Source: Bacteroidetes bacterium GWF2_40_14
GTDB lineage: Bacteria > Bacteroidota > Bacteroidia > Bacteroidales > UBA932
Reading direction: 5' to 3'
Assembly (NCBI GenBank): GCA_001769195.1
Contig: MEOK01000001.1
Location: 1 to 64,000 of the forward strand
DNA: 64,000 bases
The position numbers and the translations under genes are program-made. The notes under the pieces were generated by a model that saw only the letters and a program-made list of their open reading frames with translations, did no database searches and was not told the origin of the DNA. Below, piece by piece: positions 9,986 through 18,786 of this stretch; the first letter of the stretch is position 1, and the number at the start of each line of letters is the position of its first letter.

Positions 9986-11572
9986 ATGAAATCAACACTA
10001 TCTATGATAATATTGTCAATTAGTTTGATAATAGCAGGATCATGTAATAAATGGCTAGATATTAGTTCAAAAACAGAAATTGTTAGTGAACAACAGTTTA
10101 GTAATGTTACAGGGTTTAGAGATGCTGTAATCGGAGTCTATGTGAAGATGGCAAAACCAGAACTATACTCACATGAGATGACATGGAGAACTGTCGAGTT
10201 CTTATCACAACAATATGCAGTTGTTGCTGGGGCTCCGGACATAAATGTGCCAAAGTATTTATATACTTCAGATCCTTTGCCGTCTAAAAGAGAATCTTTG
10301 TGGTTAGGAGCTTACAATGTCATATCAAATATTAATCAAATATTAATATATCAAGAAAAGAACAGAGAAGTTTTTGCACAAACACCTATTACAGATTCTC
10401 TTATCAAAGGAGAGATGCTAGCTCTAAGAGCATTTGTTCACTTGGATATAATGCGTCTTTTTGGAAAAGGAAATCTTGGAAACAGGCCAGAAATTCAAAA
10501 TGAGTACACAGTACCTTATGTTACTGCTTTTTCAAAATACCCAACGCCTCAACGTTCATATAAAGAAACAATTGCTCTTCTAAGAAAAGATATTGAAGAG
10601 GCTATTGAATACCTTAAATGTGATCCTTTAAGCAAATTAAGGCCTTCTGGTTACTGGGATGCAGAAGTTGCAGGAGGATTTATATCAACAACAAGTGTAG
10701 GAACATCAATGCCCAATCGTAAAATGAGAATGAATTACTGGGCAGCAAAAGCACTATATGCTCGTATTTTAATGTGGGAAGGAACTTCTGAAAGTAAAGC
10801 AAAGGCTTTAAAGGAAGCACTGGAAGTTATGGGCAGCACTTTGAGCGATGGATTAGGTACGGGAGATGGAGCATATTATACATGGGTTACTTCCAGTGAT
10901 ATAAATGGATCCTATTGGTATACAAGCGACTTGGCGTTTGTTAATGAGCAGTTGTTTACTTTACAAGTGGAAAAATTTATGGATATTCAATCTGTAACTT
11001 CCACACAAAGTTGGTTTTATTGTGGGCCTCCTTATAGTCAGTATTCTGTAGCTTATTTAACAGATGCCAGAAGAAAAACGATTTTTGAAAACGGCACAAG
11101 TCTTATAGATGCTGATTGGCGAGCTACAAGATGTTTGTGGGCAGATGGTTCGTCACTAACCAGTTGGACAATTGCCAAGTTCTATAATATTGCAAATCAA
11201 AGTGCATCTTACAGTAAGAGAATGCCTTTAATTAGGATTTCTGAAATGTATTATATTGCTGCTGAATGTTTCTTAGAACAAGGTGCCAGTTATAATAAAG
11301 CATTAGCTGTTGCATGTTTGAATAAGGTTAGAAATCAAAGGAATATTCCAATTTCCTATAATTTATCTTCTACAATGTCTGAAACGGATATTCGTAATGA
11401 AATTACTAAAGAATATTTGAAGGAATTTATTGGTGAAGGTCAGTTATTCTTTTATTATAAACGTTTAGGTCTAAAATATATTCTGGATTATACAGGAGAA
11501 ATGACAGATGCCGAATACCAAATGCCAATGCCAGATTCTGAAATTGCAAGTGGTGGAGTTCGTGAAAACTAA
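9986..11572 (+). CDS. SusD/RagB-family surface lipoprotein
   Basis: The product (528 residues from this start) begins with a lipoprotein signal, SISLIIAGSC, followed by NKWLDI, the usual SusD opening. Helical repeats and the family C-terminal motif region (RISEMYYIAAECFLEQG, then ACLNKVRNQRNIP) are present. The frame is open from a TTG at 9950, but the ATG at 9986 starts exactly at the signal sequence and is preferred. SusD proteins cap the SusC barrel and bind the substrate at the cell surface. No associated polysaccharide lyase or endo-glycosidase lies directly downstream; the companions are DUF4843 and PKD-like lipoproteins and a metalloprotease, so a peptide-type substrate is possible. 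Confidence 0.94.
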   Translation: MKSTLSMIILSISLIIAGSCNKWLDISSKTEIVSEQQFSNVTGFRDAVIGVYVKMAKPELYSHEMTWRTVEFLSQQYAVVAGAPDINVPKYLYTSDPLPSKRESLWLGAYNVISNINQILIYQEKNREVFAQTPITDSLIKGEMLALRAFVHLDIMRLFGKGNLGNRPEIQNEYTVPYVTAFSKYPTPQRSYKETIALLRKDIEEAIEYLKCDPLSKLRPSGYWDAEVAGGFISTTSVGTSMPNRKMRMNYWAAKALYARILMWEGTSESKAKALKEALEVMGSTLSDGLGTGDGAYYTWVTSSDINGSYWYTSDLAFVNEQLFTLQVEKFMDIQSVTSTQSWFYCGPPYSQYSVAYLTDARRKTIFENGTSLIDADWRATRCLWADGSSLTSWTIAKFYNIANQSASYSKRMPLIRISEMYYIAAECFLEQGASYNKALAVACLNKVRNQRNIPISYNLSSTMSETDIRNEITKEYLKEFIGEGQLFFYYKRLGLKYILDYTGEMTDAEYQMPMPDSEIASGGVREN

Positions 11573-11599
11573 GCTAAAATTTTAATTAAATTGAAAATA

Positions 11600-12343
11600 A
11601 TGAAAAAAACAAATTATAGATTAGTTCTAAGTTTTTTAGTACTGATGACATTTTTTGGATGTAAAAAAGTAGAAGTACCATATTTTAGTGGCAGTAACTC
11701 TGCAAACTTTTGGCTACATCAGTATAATTATTCTCTGTTTGGAGCGACTACAACAGAATTACCTGAGGATACTATAATATTGGATATAGCAATTGTTGGT
11801 CGTCTTGCAGACTATGATAGATATGCAACAGCTAAAGCTGTTCCTGATTCAGCCGGAACTCCCGAAGATAAACGATTAACAACAGCAACTCCTGATCAAT
11901 ATAAGATTATTGGAGGGATAATTAAAGCAAATGAAAAAATTGGGAAATTTAAAGTTCTAATTAAAAACCCAGAAGTTCTAGCTACTAGAGAGTCTTTAAA
12001 ATTAAAAATCATGATGGCGGAAAATGAAGATTTTAAAATAGGACTTAGAGAAAATAATTGGGTAGCTCTTACATGGTCTCGTAAATTTTTACCTCCTGCT
12101 ACCTGGCACGCAATGCGTTTCTTCTTTTGTTCTGTTTATAGTACACAGGTCTATAAAATATTTATGTCAGTTACAGGACTTAAAGAGTTCTACTATTATG
12201 AAGGAAAGGTTACAATGCAAGAAGCCTATGTTATGGGGAAGAATTTCGGTGACCGAGTACGTGCATTAAGTGCAATTCAGGGTTCTCCATTATTACATGA
12301 CGATGGAGAAAATGCAGGATTGCCTATTATCCCAATATATTAA
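11600..12343 (+). CDS. DUF4843-type lipoprotein
   Basis: The product is 247 residues with a lipoprotein signal (LVLMTFFGC followed by KK). The body is all-beta in appearance and matches what is usually annotated as DUF4843, including the recurrent NWVALTWSRKFLPP segment. The start is the ATG at 11600; the upstream TTG at 11591 in the same frame is unlikely. Proteins of this family sit immediately after SusD in many Bacteroidetes loci together with PKD-like proteins and are presumed to be surface accessory binding proteins, but no biochemical role is established. It is 27 bp from susD and 18 bp from the next gene, consistent with one operon. Confidence 0.8.
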   Translation: MKKTNYRLVLSFLVLMTFFGCKKVEVPYFSGSNSANFWLHQYNYSLFGATTTELPEDTIILDIAIVGRLADYDRYATAKAVPDSAGTPEDKRLTTATPDQYKIIGGIIKANEKIGKFKVLIKNPEVLATRESLKLKIMMAENEDFKIGLRENNWVALTWSRKFLPPATWHAMRFFFCSVYSTQVYKIFMSVTGLKEFYYYEGKVTMQEAYVMGKNFGDRVRALSAIQGSPLLHDDGENAGLPIIPIY

Positions 12344-12361
12344 TTATAAAAACGAGAAATT

Positions 12362-13897
12362 ATGAAAAGAGTATTATATTTCTTTGTCCTTTTTAGCATA
12401 ATGGTTATATCGTTTACTTCGTGCGATTTTATTGATAAAGGGAATTATGACCTTACTCCTATAAGTGATATTATTATAGATACAACAGGAATCCCTCTTC
12501 AACATGTAGTTGTCAGACTAGAAGAGTTAACAATAAATCCTAAGGTTTCTCGAGTAGGTACAAAAGATGAAAATTTCTCATATGAATGGAAAATAACTCT
12601 TATGCCAGGTGAAGATTGGGAAAAATACAAGATTATTGGAACGGAAAAACACCTGAAGTCTGTTATTGAGTTGACTCCATCTGCCTCAAGTTATTCATTA
12701 TGGTATAGAGTTACCGATAAAACTACCGGCCTGCTGAAAAGTATTATTTGGAGAGTATTAGTTGATGCATCTTCCGGACAGGGTCTTGTTGTTGCAGATT
12801 CTCAAGATGGAATTACTTCGGATTTGTCAATTATTCAGGATACTATGTTTACCTATCAATGGTTTGAAAAAGGCACAACTACTCTCAAACCAACTTTATA
12901 TAAGCGTAATGAATTTTCGAAAGTGCATAAAACAAAATTCAATGGAGTGATTCACTCTATGTTTGCAAAAAGGTTATATCAGGATGGCAGATATACAAAT
13001 TTCTTACATGGAGCATCCAGAAACAATGCATTTCGCATAAATACCCTAGATTATTCTATAGTTTGTCAAGGAAAGGAATTATTTTATGACCCATTTATTG
13101 TGTTAGATATAGATTACTATTACCGAAATGGGTCTTCAGTATACATAATAAATTCAGGTAAGGTAAGTAATAGGATGACTGAAAATCAATCTGATGTGAG
13201 TTACAGGAGGTTTGGAATTTTCTCTCCGGGTGATTATACCTGTAATAAGTTTATTGCTTGTCATCCTATCACTTCCAGTCAAGCTGTTTTTTATGATGAG
13301 GGATTAGGTAAATTTTTGAAAATGGGTAGTTCAAATTCCGGAGCTGCTCCTAAGGACGTTGGAGTAGGAAGTTCTCCTTTTAATGCCCAGAACTTGCCCG
13401 GTTATCAAGTCCTGGGAGGTGGATTGGGAACATTTACTGAAGCTAGGTTTATTTTAAAAAAAGGTAACTATTACGGAGTATTCTGTCTGACCAATAATTC
13501 TGCAAGTACGCCAAGAAGATTGTTCGATATCAGTAATGCACCTAACATTGCCAATGCCATCGGTTTTGTTTTTCCTGCGGATCAATCTGTAGTTTATTAT
13601 TCAACCTCAAGTAAAGTATATTCCATTCGTATCCCCCAGGGAGGAGCGGCTGTATATACAGAGTTATATGCTAGCCCTGAACCAATTACTATGTTTGAGA
13701 TGTTACGCAAAACAGGAACAACTGAGCTACCGTATACTGAACGTTGCTTGCTTGTAATTACTTACAACGGAACAGAAGGTAAGATTACTACATTACCTAT
13801 TCCTTCTCAAGGTCTTGATTTAGGTTTAATTGATATAAATCGGAAAGCTACATTTGGGGGATTCAAGAAGATATCTGCTGTCGCAGTACAAGACTAA
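12362..13897 (+). CDS. PKD-like family surface lipoprotein
   Basis: The 511-residue protein has the lipoprotein signal VISFTSC and opens with DKGNYDLTPISDI, typical of the PKD-like lipoproteins that accompany DUF4843 proteins. The first about 130 residues look like two beta-sandwich repeats (FSYEWKITLMPGEDWEKY, then SSYSLWYRVTDKTTG). The remainder is rich in short beta strands and resembles a propeller. It is likely a surface-exposed binding accessory for the SusCD complex. I see no catalytic motif. The 50-bp gap before the FMN-binding gene holds no obvious terminator. Confidence 0.75.
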   Translation: MKRVLYFFVLFSIMVISFTSCDFIDKGNYDLTPISDIIIDTTGIPLQHVVVRLEELTINPKVSRVGTKDENFSYEWKITLMPGEDWEKYKIIGTEKHLKSVIELTPSASSYSLWYRVTDKTTGLLKSIIWRVLVDASSGQGLVVADSQDGITSDLSIIQDTMFTYQWFEKGTTTLKPTLYKRNEFSKVHKTKFNGVIHSMFAKRLYQDGRYTNFLHGASRNNAFRINTLDYSIVCQGKELFYDPFIVLDIDYYYRNGSSVYIINSGKVSNRMTENQSDVSYRRFGIFSPGDYTCNKFIACHPITSSQAVFYDEGLGKFLKMGSSNSGAAPKDVGVGSSPFNAQNLPGYQVLGGGLGTFTEARFILKKGNYYGVFCLTNNSASTPRRLFDISNAPNIANAIGFVFPADQSVVYYSTSSKVYSIRIPQGGAAVYTELYASPEPITMFEMLRKTGTTELPYTERCLLVITYNGTEGKITTLPIPSQGLDLGLIDINRKATFGGFKKISAVAVQD

Positions 13898-13946
13898 TAA
13901 AAAAGTCTTTCGTTTTTGTTATTGCAATAATCATAAAATTGATTAA

Positions 13947-14477
13947 ATGAAAAGTTCTATATCACTATTATTTATTTTCGTCACATTCATAACACAATCA
14001 TTTTCGCAGGGAACTATCAAAGGTAAAATGGAGGGTGCAGTTTTGAATGAAGTGTCTGGGTTGGAAGTTGTTCAGAGTATTTATCCGGAGGCCGTTGCTG
14101 TTGAAAAAGGGAAAGAAGTATGGTTCAAAGTAGTAGGTGCTGACAAAAAAGTTTTAGGATACTGTTTGTCCAGCAAACCTTATACGGATAGCATTATAGG
14201 ATACCATAATTCAACTCCAGTAATTATTGTTATAGACAAGAAAAAGGTTATTCAAAAGGTAGCTATATTGAGTAATTGGGAGACCCCGTTTTTCATAAAA
14301 AAACTTGAGAAACAAAAATATTTTAATACATGGGATGGACTAAAAGTAGGCGACGCATTGAAAAAGAAGGCTGCTGTTGATAGTTATAGCGGTGCAACAA
14401 TCTCTGCAAGAGCACTTTCAAAAAATGTAGTAATTATCCTTGATAGGGCTGTAAAAAAGAGTTCTAATAATGAATAA
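13947..14477 (+). CDS. FMN-binding domain protein, exported, with covalent-flavin motif
   Basis: This 176-residue protein has a signal peptide (SISLLFIFVTFITQSFSQ) followed by an FMN-binding domain. Two family features are visible: NWETPFF at 109-115, matching the H/N-x-E-T-P motif of RnfG/NqrC-like domains, and D-S-Y-S-G-A-T at 145-151. In related proteins ApbE attaches FMN through a phosphoester to the Thr of the latter motif, so T151 is the predicted site. The protein is expected on the outer face of the inner membrane or in the periplasm as an electron carrier. It overlaps the next gene (TlpA-like) by 8 bp, implying translational coupling and a shared redox function. No ApbE gene is visible in this window. 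Confidence 0.82.
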   Translation: MKSSISLLFIFVTFITQSFSQGTIKGKMEGAVLNEVSGLEVVQSIYPEAVAVEKGKEVWFKVVGADKKVLGYCLSSKPYTDSIIGYHNSTPVIIVIDKKKVIQKVAILSNWETPFFIKKLEKQKYFNTWDGLKVGDALKKKAAVDSYSGATISARALSKNVVIILDRAVKKSSNNE

Positions 14478-15588
14478 GCTTTCCAAAAATAGCATGAAGT
14501 ATATTTTATTAGTATTTATTTTGTTCCCATTATTAATTTGGGGAAAAGATGAAGCGGGTTATATAATAAAAGGCAATATTACAGGGGCACCAGATGGAAA
14601 GGTATTTATAATAAAAGCATTTAATAGTGACACCATAACCAGAGGTTTGATTAAATCAGGGATTTTTATTATTGAGGAAAACGGAAGTTTCAAAGGTGAT
14701 GCAGCGACATTAGTAATTAATAACGAGAGAGTATTAAAAAATCTCTTTATTGAACCTGGGGTTATTACAATTTCTGGAAATTATATAAATCCTAACACTA
14801 TCAAAGCGTCAGGAACTCCATCCAACGATGCCTGGAATGAGTATCTGATAGAAATTGCTCCCTTAAACACAAAAATCAGAAATTTGAAAATTGCTCTTGA
14901 CGCAGAAAAAGATCCGGCAACGAGAAAGATATTAACAGAAGAAAAACAGAAGTCTTACGATGATTTTTATAATTACAGGAAGAATTTTGCAAAGAAACAT
15001 AACAACACAATCATAGCCCCAATGTTTCTTTCTGAAAGTATTTACAGTCTCGATTATAAAGGTGTCACTGATTTAGTCGGGTTGCTTGATTCCAATATAC
15101 ATGATAACTGGTACACAAACAGACTTAAAGAAAGAGCAGATATTCTAAGCAGAATTGATTATGGGAAAAGTGCTCCTGATTTTACTCTTAAAAATATTAA
15201 AGGAGAAGAAATTTCACTATCCTCATTTAGGGGTCATGTTGTTCTGGTTGACTTTTGGGTGTCATGGTGCAAAATATGTAGGATTGAGGAAAAAAGCCTA
15301 ATACCACTATATGAAAAATATAAGCAAAAAGGATTCACGATATTGGGTGTTTCAATAGATAAAGACCGGGAAGAATGGATAAAAGCAGTAGAACAGGATA
15401 ATTTACCATGGAATCAGGTATCCAGTTTGACTGGATGGGAATGCCCTGTTGCAAAACAATATGGGATGACTTTCGGAATAACTGGAGTTTCATATTCGAT
15501 TTTATTGGATAAAGAGGGGAAGGTGTGTGGATACAACCTTAGAGGGGAAGAACTTAAGAAAAAATTGATCGGAATTTTCGGAGAGTGA
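14470..15588 (+). CDS. TlpA/ResA-like thioredoxin with N-terminal DUF4369-like domain
   Basis: The product (372 residues) carries a signal/anchor (YILLVFILFPLLIWG), then a DUF4369-type beta domain (YIIKGNITGAPDGKVFIIKA), a helical linker, and a C-terminal AhpC/TSA-thioredoxin fold (SAPDFTLKNIKGEEISLSSF). The active site is W-C267-K-I-C270, an unusual CKIC pair in place of the common CxPC. The loop that normally holds the cis-proline reads TGVSYSILLD, with Ser where Pro is expected. Both changes suggest altered redox potential or partner choice. Its overlap with the flavoprotein gene and the nearby DsbD-N-like gene point to an envelope thiol/flavin relay. The start could also be the internal ATG at 14494. 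Confidence 0.85.
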   Translation: MNKLSKNSMKYILLVFILFPLLIWGKDEAGYIIKGNITGAPDGKVFIIKAFNSDTITRGLIKSGIFIIEENGSFKGDAATLVINNERVLKNLFIEPGVITISGNYINPNTIKASGTPSNDAWNEYLIEIAPLNTKIRNLKIALDAEKDPATRKILTEEKQKSYDDFYNYRKNFAKKHNNTIIAPMFLSESIYSLDYKGVTDLVGLLDSNIHDNWYTNRLKERADILSRIDYGKSAPDFTLKNIKGEEISLSSFRGHVVLVDFWVSWCKICRIEEKSLIPLYEKYKQKGFTILGVSIDKDREEWIKAVEQDNLPWNQVSSLTGWECPVAKQYGMTFGITGVSYSILLDKEGKVCGYNLRGEELKKKLIGIFGE

Positions 15589-15655
15589 TAATTTGATATT
15601 TTTTTTTAAAATATTAATGAACAATAATATTTCTAATATTTAATCAAAAACCAAT

Positions 15656-16198
15656 ATGAAAAACCGATTAGTATTCGGATTTCTATTATTCTTAATTTCT
15701 TGTACGACATATGAATTGTCTGCTCAGATTGTTGCTCAGCCTGTAACATGGATAAGCAAAATAGTGACTTTTGAGAAAAATATTCATGAAATTCAATTAG
15801 TTGGCACTTTTGACGAAGAGTGTAGAGAGTGGCACATATATGACCTTGGTCCATATGAAGATGGACTCACACCGACATCATTGACGATTGAGACAATAGC
15901 TGGAGTTAAGCTTATCGGGAAACCATATCTTCTAACAAAAGTAACGAAGACCTTCGATGAAAGATTTGGCATGGAGATAGGTATTTGTGAAAATAGGGTT
16001 GTGGTTGTACAAAAAGTTAAAGTTACCTCCGTCGATTCTGTGGCATTTATAGCCGTCATTAAGTGGCAAGCCTGCGATTACCATTCGTGTCTTTCGCCAA
16101 TTTTGAAAGAGTTTGTAATAAAACTACCGGGCAATCATAATCATGCTTCAATATCAACGAAACCCGATGTTCCAAAGCAAGCTCTTTTCACGAACTAG
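15656..16198 (+). CDS. DsbD N-terminal (DsbD-alpha)-like periplasmic protein
   Basis: The product is 180 residues, with a signal peptide (LVFGFLLFLIS through YELSAQ) and a single immunoglobulin-like domain. The pattern WQAC140-DYHS-C145-LSP matches the paired cysteines of the DsbD N-terminal domain, which receives electrons from the DsbD membrane domain and passes them to substrate thiol proteins. Neither a membrane domain nor a C-terminal thioredoxin domain is present, so this is a free-standing alpha domain. The likely partner is the TlpA-like protein encoded just upstream. It is separated from that gene by 67 bp of very A+T-rich DNA. Confidence 0.75.
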   Translation: MKNRLVFGFLLFLISCTTYELSAQIVAQPVTWISKIVTFEKNIHEIQLVGTFDEECREWHIYDLGPYEDGLTPTSLTIETIAGVKLIGKPYLLTKVTKTFDERFGMEIGICENRVVVVQKVKVTSVDSVAFIAVIKWQACDYHSCLSPILKEFVIKLPGNHNHASISTKPDVPKQALFTN

Positions 16199-16300
16199 TA
16201 CAATGAGCTTTCATGGCAAGATTGAGAGAGGACGGTTTGCATTTCGAACCTTAAATTGTTTGATTATTTGTTAATCCTAAGATTAACCAGAAAATACATA

Positions 16301-18769
16301 ATGTTACGTTTAAAAATCATATCGTTTTATGCTCTGACTGTAATTATTTCAGCAGGCAATTATAATCTCTCTGTCCTACAAAATTTGTTTGCAGGAGACA
16401 CTACAAAGAAAATTGAGGAGAAAAGTCCTCAATCTCTTGAAGAGTTTATTAAAATAGGCTCTAAAATAATGAAGGGTATGACTTCGATTTGTGTTCAGGA
16501 TGGAAAATTCTACATTAATATAAATGATTCACTTTTAAACAGGGATATATTGCTGGTAACAAGAATTTCAAAGGCTGCTGCAGGAATTCGTAGTTCTTTT
16601 GCAGGTTATGCAGGAGATCAGATTAATTCCGGAACATACAGATTTAAGAAGGGTATCAACAACAAAATATTTTTAACAAAAAGTATATCGGGAGAAAGAT
16701 CTTCCGACACTACTCAGGCAATGTATTCTTCTGTTCAGAATTCAAACTTGCCGGCCATTATTGCCTCATTCGACATAAAAGCACAGTCTGCAGACAAAAG
16801 AGACAACTATATTGATGCTACTGATTTTTTTAATTCGGACGCAGAATCTCTCTTCTTCAGAAAATCAAGCAAAGCCACCTTTAAGTTGGGAGCAATTCAG
16901 AAAGAGAGTTCTTACATATTTTCACTGAATACATACCCCATCAATACAGAAGTAAAGTGCATTAAAACTTACGTTATGACAGATGATGGCGGAGAAACAG
17001 CAACTTATGAGCTCAATAACTCGTTTGTTTTGCTGCCAAAGGTACCCATGACACCAAGATATGCCGATGACAGAGTGGGCTACTTTACATACAGTTATAC
17101 AGACTTTGATCAAAATCCTCAGGGGATCAAGACTATTAGAATGATAACAAAATGGAAGTTAGAACCAAAACCTGAAGATGTAGGGAAGTACAAAGAGGGA
17201 CAACTGGTTGAACCGGAAAAACCAATAGTTTTCTACATAGATCCATCAACTCCAAAAGAGTGGGTTCCATATCTTATTCAGGGTGTCAACGACTGGCAGC
17301 CACTTTTCGAGAAAGCAGGTTTTAAAAATGCAATCTATGCTCTTGAGGCACCTTCTAAAGATAAGGACTCTACATGGTCACTAGAAGATGCAAGGTACTC
17401 TGCAATTGTATACAAGGCTTCGGACATTCCTAATGCCAGCGGGCCCCACATTATTGACCCCCGCTCCGGAGAAATAATTGAGAGCCATATAAATTGGTAT
17501 CATAATGTCATGTCGTTACTAAGAAACTGGTATTTTGTTCAATGCTCGCCTTCTGACACAGGAGCCAGAAAGATGACATTTGATCCAATACTCATGGGAC
17601 AATTGATAAGATTTGCCTCTTCTCACGAAGTAGGACACACTCTTGGACTATGGCATAATTTTGGAGGAACTGCCCATTATACGGTTAAACAGCTGAGGAA
17701 CATTGATTTTCTTAAAGAAAATGGTCATACAACCTCAATAATGGACTACTCGAGATTCAACTATGTTGCTCAGCCAGAAGACAGAATTCCAAGAGAACTT
17801 CTTTTTCCAAGATTAGGATATTACGATTATTGGGCCATTGAGTGGGGATACAGAAGATTCCCTGAGATAGACAACCCGGTTAAAGAACAGGCAACACTCA
17901 ACCAGTGGATAATTGAAAAGACTAAAGACAAGAGATATAGCTTTGGAACAGAGTCAAGTGCCAGTGATCCAAGGCTGCAGGCAGAAGATTTGGGTGAAAA
18001 CCAAATGGAAGCAAATGAACTGGGTATAAAAAACCTTAAAATGGTAATGGTAAACCTTGGAGAGTGGACGAAGGAGTCAAATACAGACTATGAAAACCTG
18101 AAAATCATGCACAATGAAGTAAACAAACAGTATCGCAGATATATAGGGCATGTAGTAAAATGGATAGGGGGAATTTATGAGAACCCGAAAACAATTGAAG
18201 ATTCAGGAGATGTCTATACTTTTGTAGAGAAGAAAAGGCAGGAAGAAGCTATGGATTTTCTTAACAGATACCTATTAACAGAGGCACCTGTGTGGTTGAT
18301 ACCTAACGAGTACATGAATAAATTTGCTGACAGACCTGAGATATTTCTGGAACGTGCATATACTACAGTTCTTGGTTCATTACTAAGTAAAAGGGTGATA
18401 ATAAACCTTATAAGCGCATAGAATGCTTTTGGAAGAGATGCATACACAGCCAAGAATCTTTTTAATAATCTGGAGCACACAATTTGGTCGGGGAAGGTTG
18501 TAAATGCCAACGAAAGAATATTGCAAAAGATATATGTTACGTCATTATGTGACCTTTATACAGGTGCTGAAGCAGTTCCGAAAATGGGAATGACAGCAGA
18601 ACCTACTTCAAATCCAAAGGACCTCACAGAATCGTCTTCGATAGCTTATTATCAGATTATTAAAGCATTAAAATATCTTAAGCGAATTAAGACGAATGAT
18701 TATAATTCAGATGCTCATTACACATATCTGATTCGTTATATTGAGAAAACACTGAGTTCTCAAAAATAG
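16301..18769 (+). pseudogene. Zinc-dependent metalloprotease (DUF5117/DUF5118/DUF4953 type) interrupted by in-frame TAG
   Basis: A single reading frame of 823 codons encodes a full-length metalloprotease but carries an amber codon at 18419-18421. The first part, 706 residues from the ATG at 16301, holds the N-terminal domains and the catalytic site H442-E-V-G-H-T-L-G-L-W-H452 with the Met-turn SIMDYSRF. After the TAG the same frame continues without another stop for 115 residues, and that part still reads as the family C-terminus (NAFGRDAYTAKNLF, then ERILQKIYV). A GAG or AAG codon one base away would restore it. Either the gene is newly inactivated or truncated, or the stop is read through, or there is a sequence error. 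TAG is the normal stop of susC (9943-9945) and of this gene itself, so codon reassignment is unlikely. The frame opens at a TTG (16256), but the ATG at 16301 begins the signal region. Confidence 0.82.
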
Positions 18770-18786
18770 ATTGTAAATTATTTACG

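Noticed and set aside
18419-18421. Amber codon as evidence for TAG reassignment in this organism
   Set aside because: TAG serves as the ordinary stop for susC (9943-9945), for the corrinoid protein gene (61350-61352) and for the end of the same protease frame, and no other gene here contains an internal TAG.
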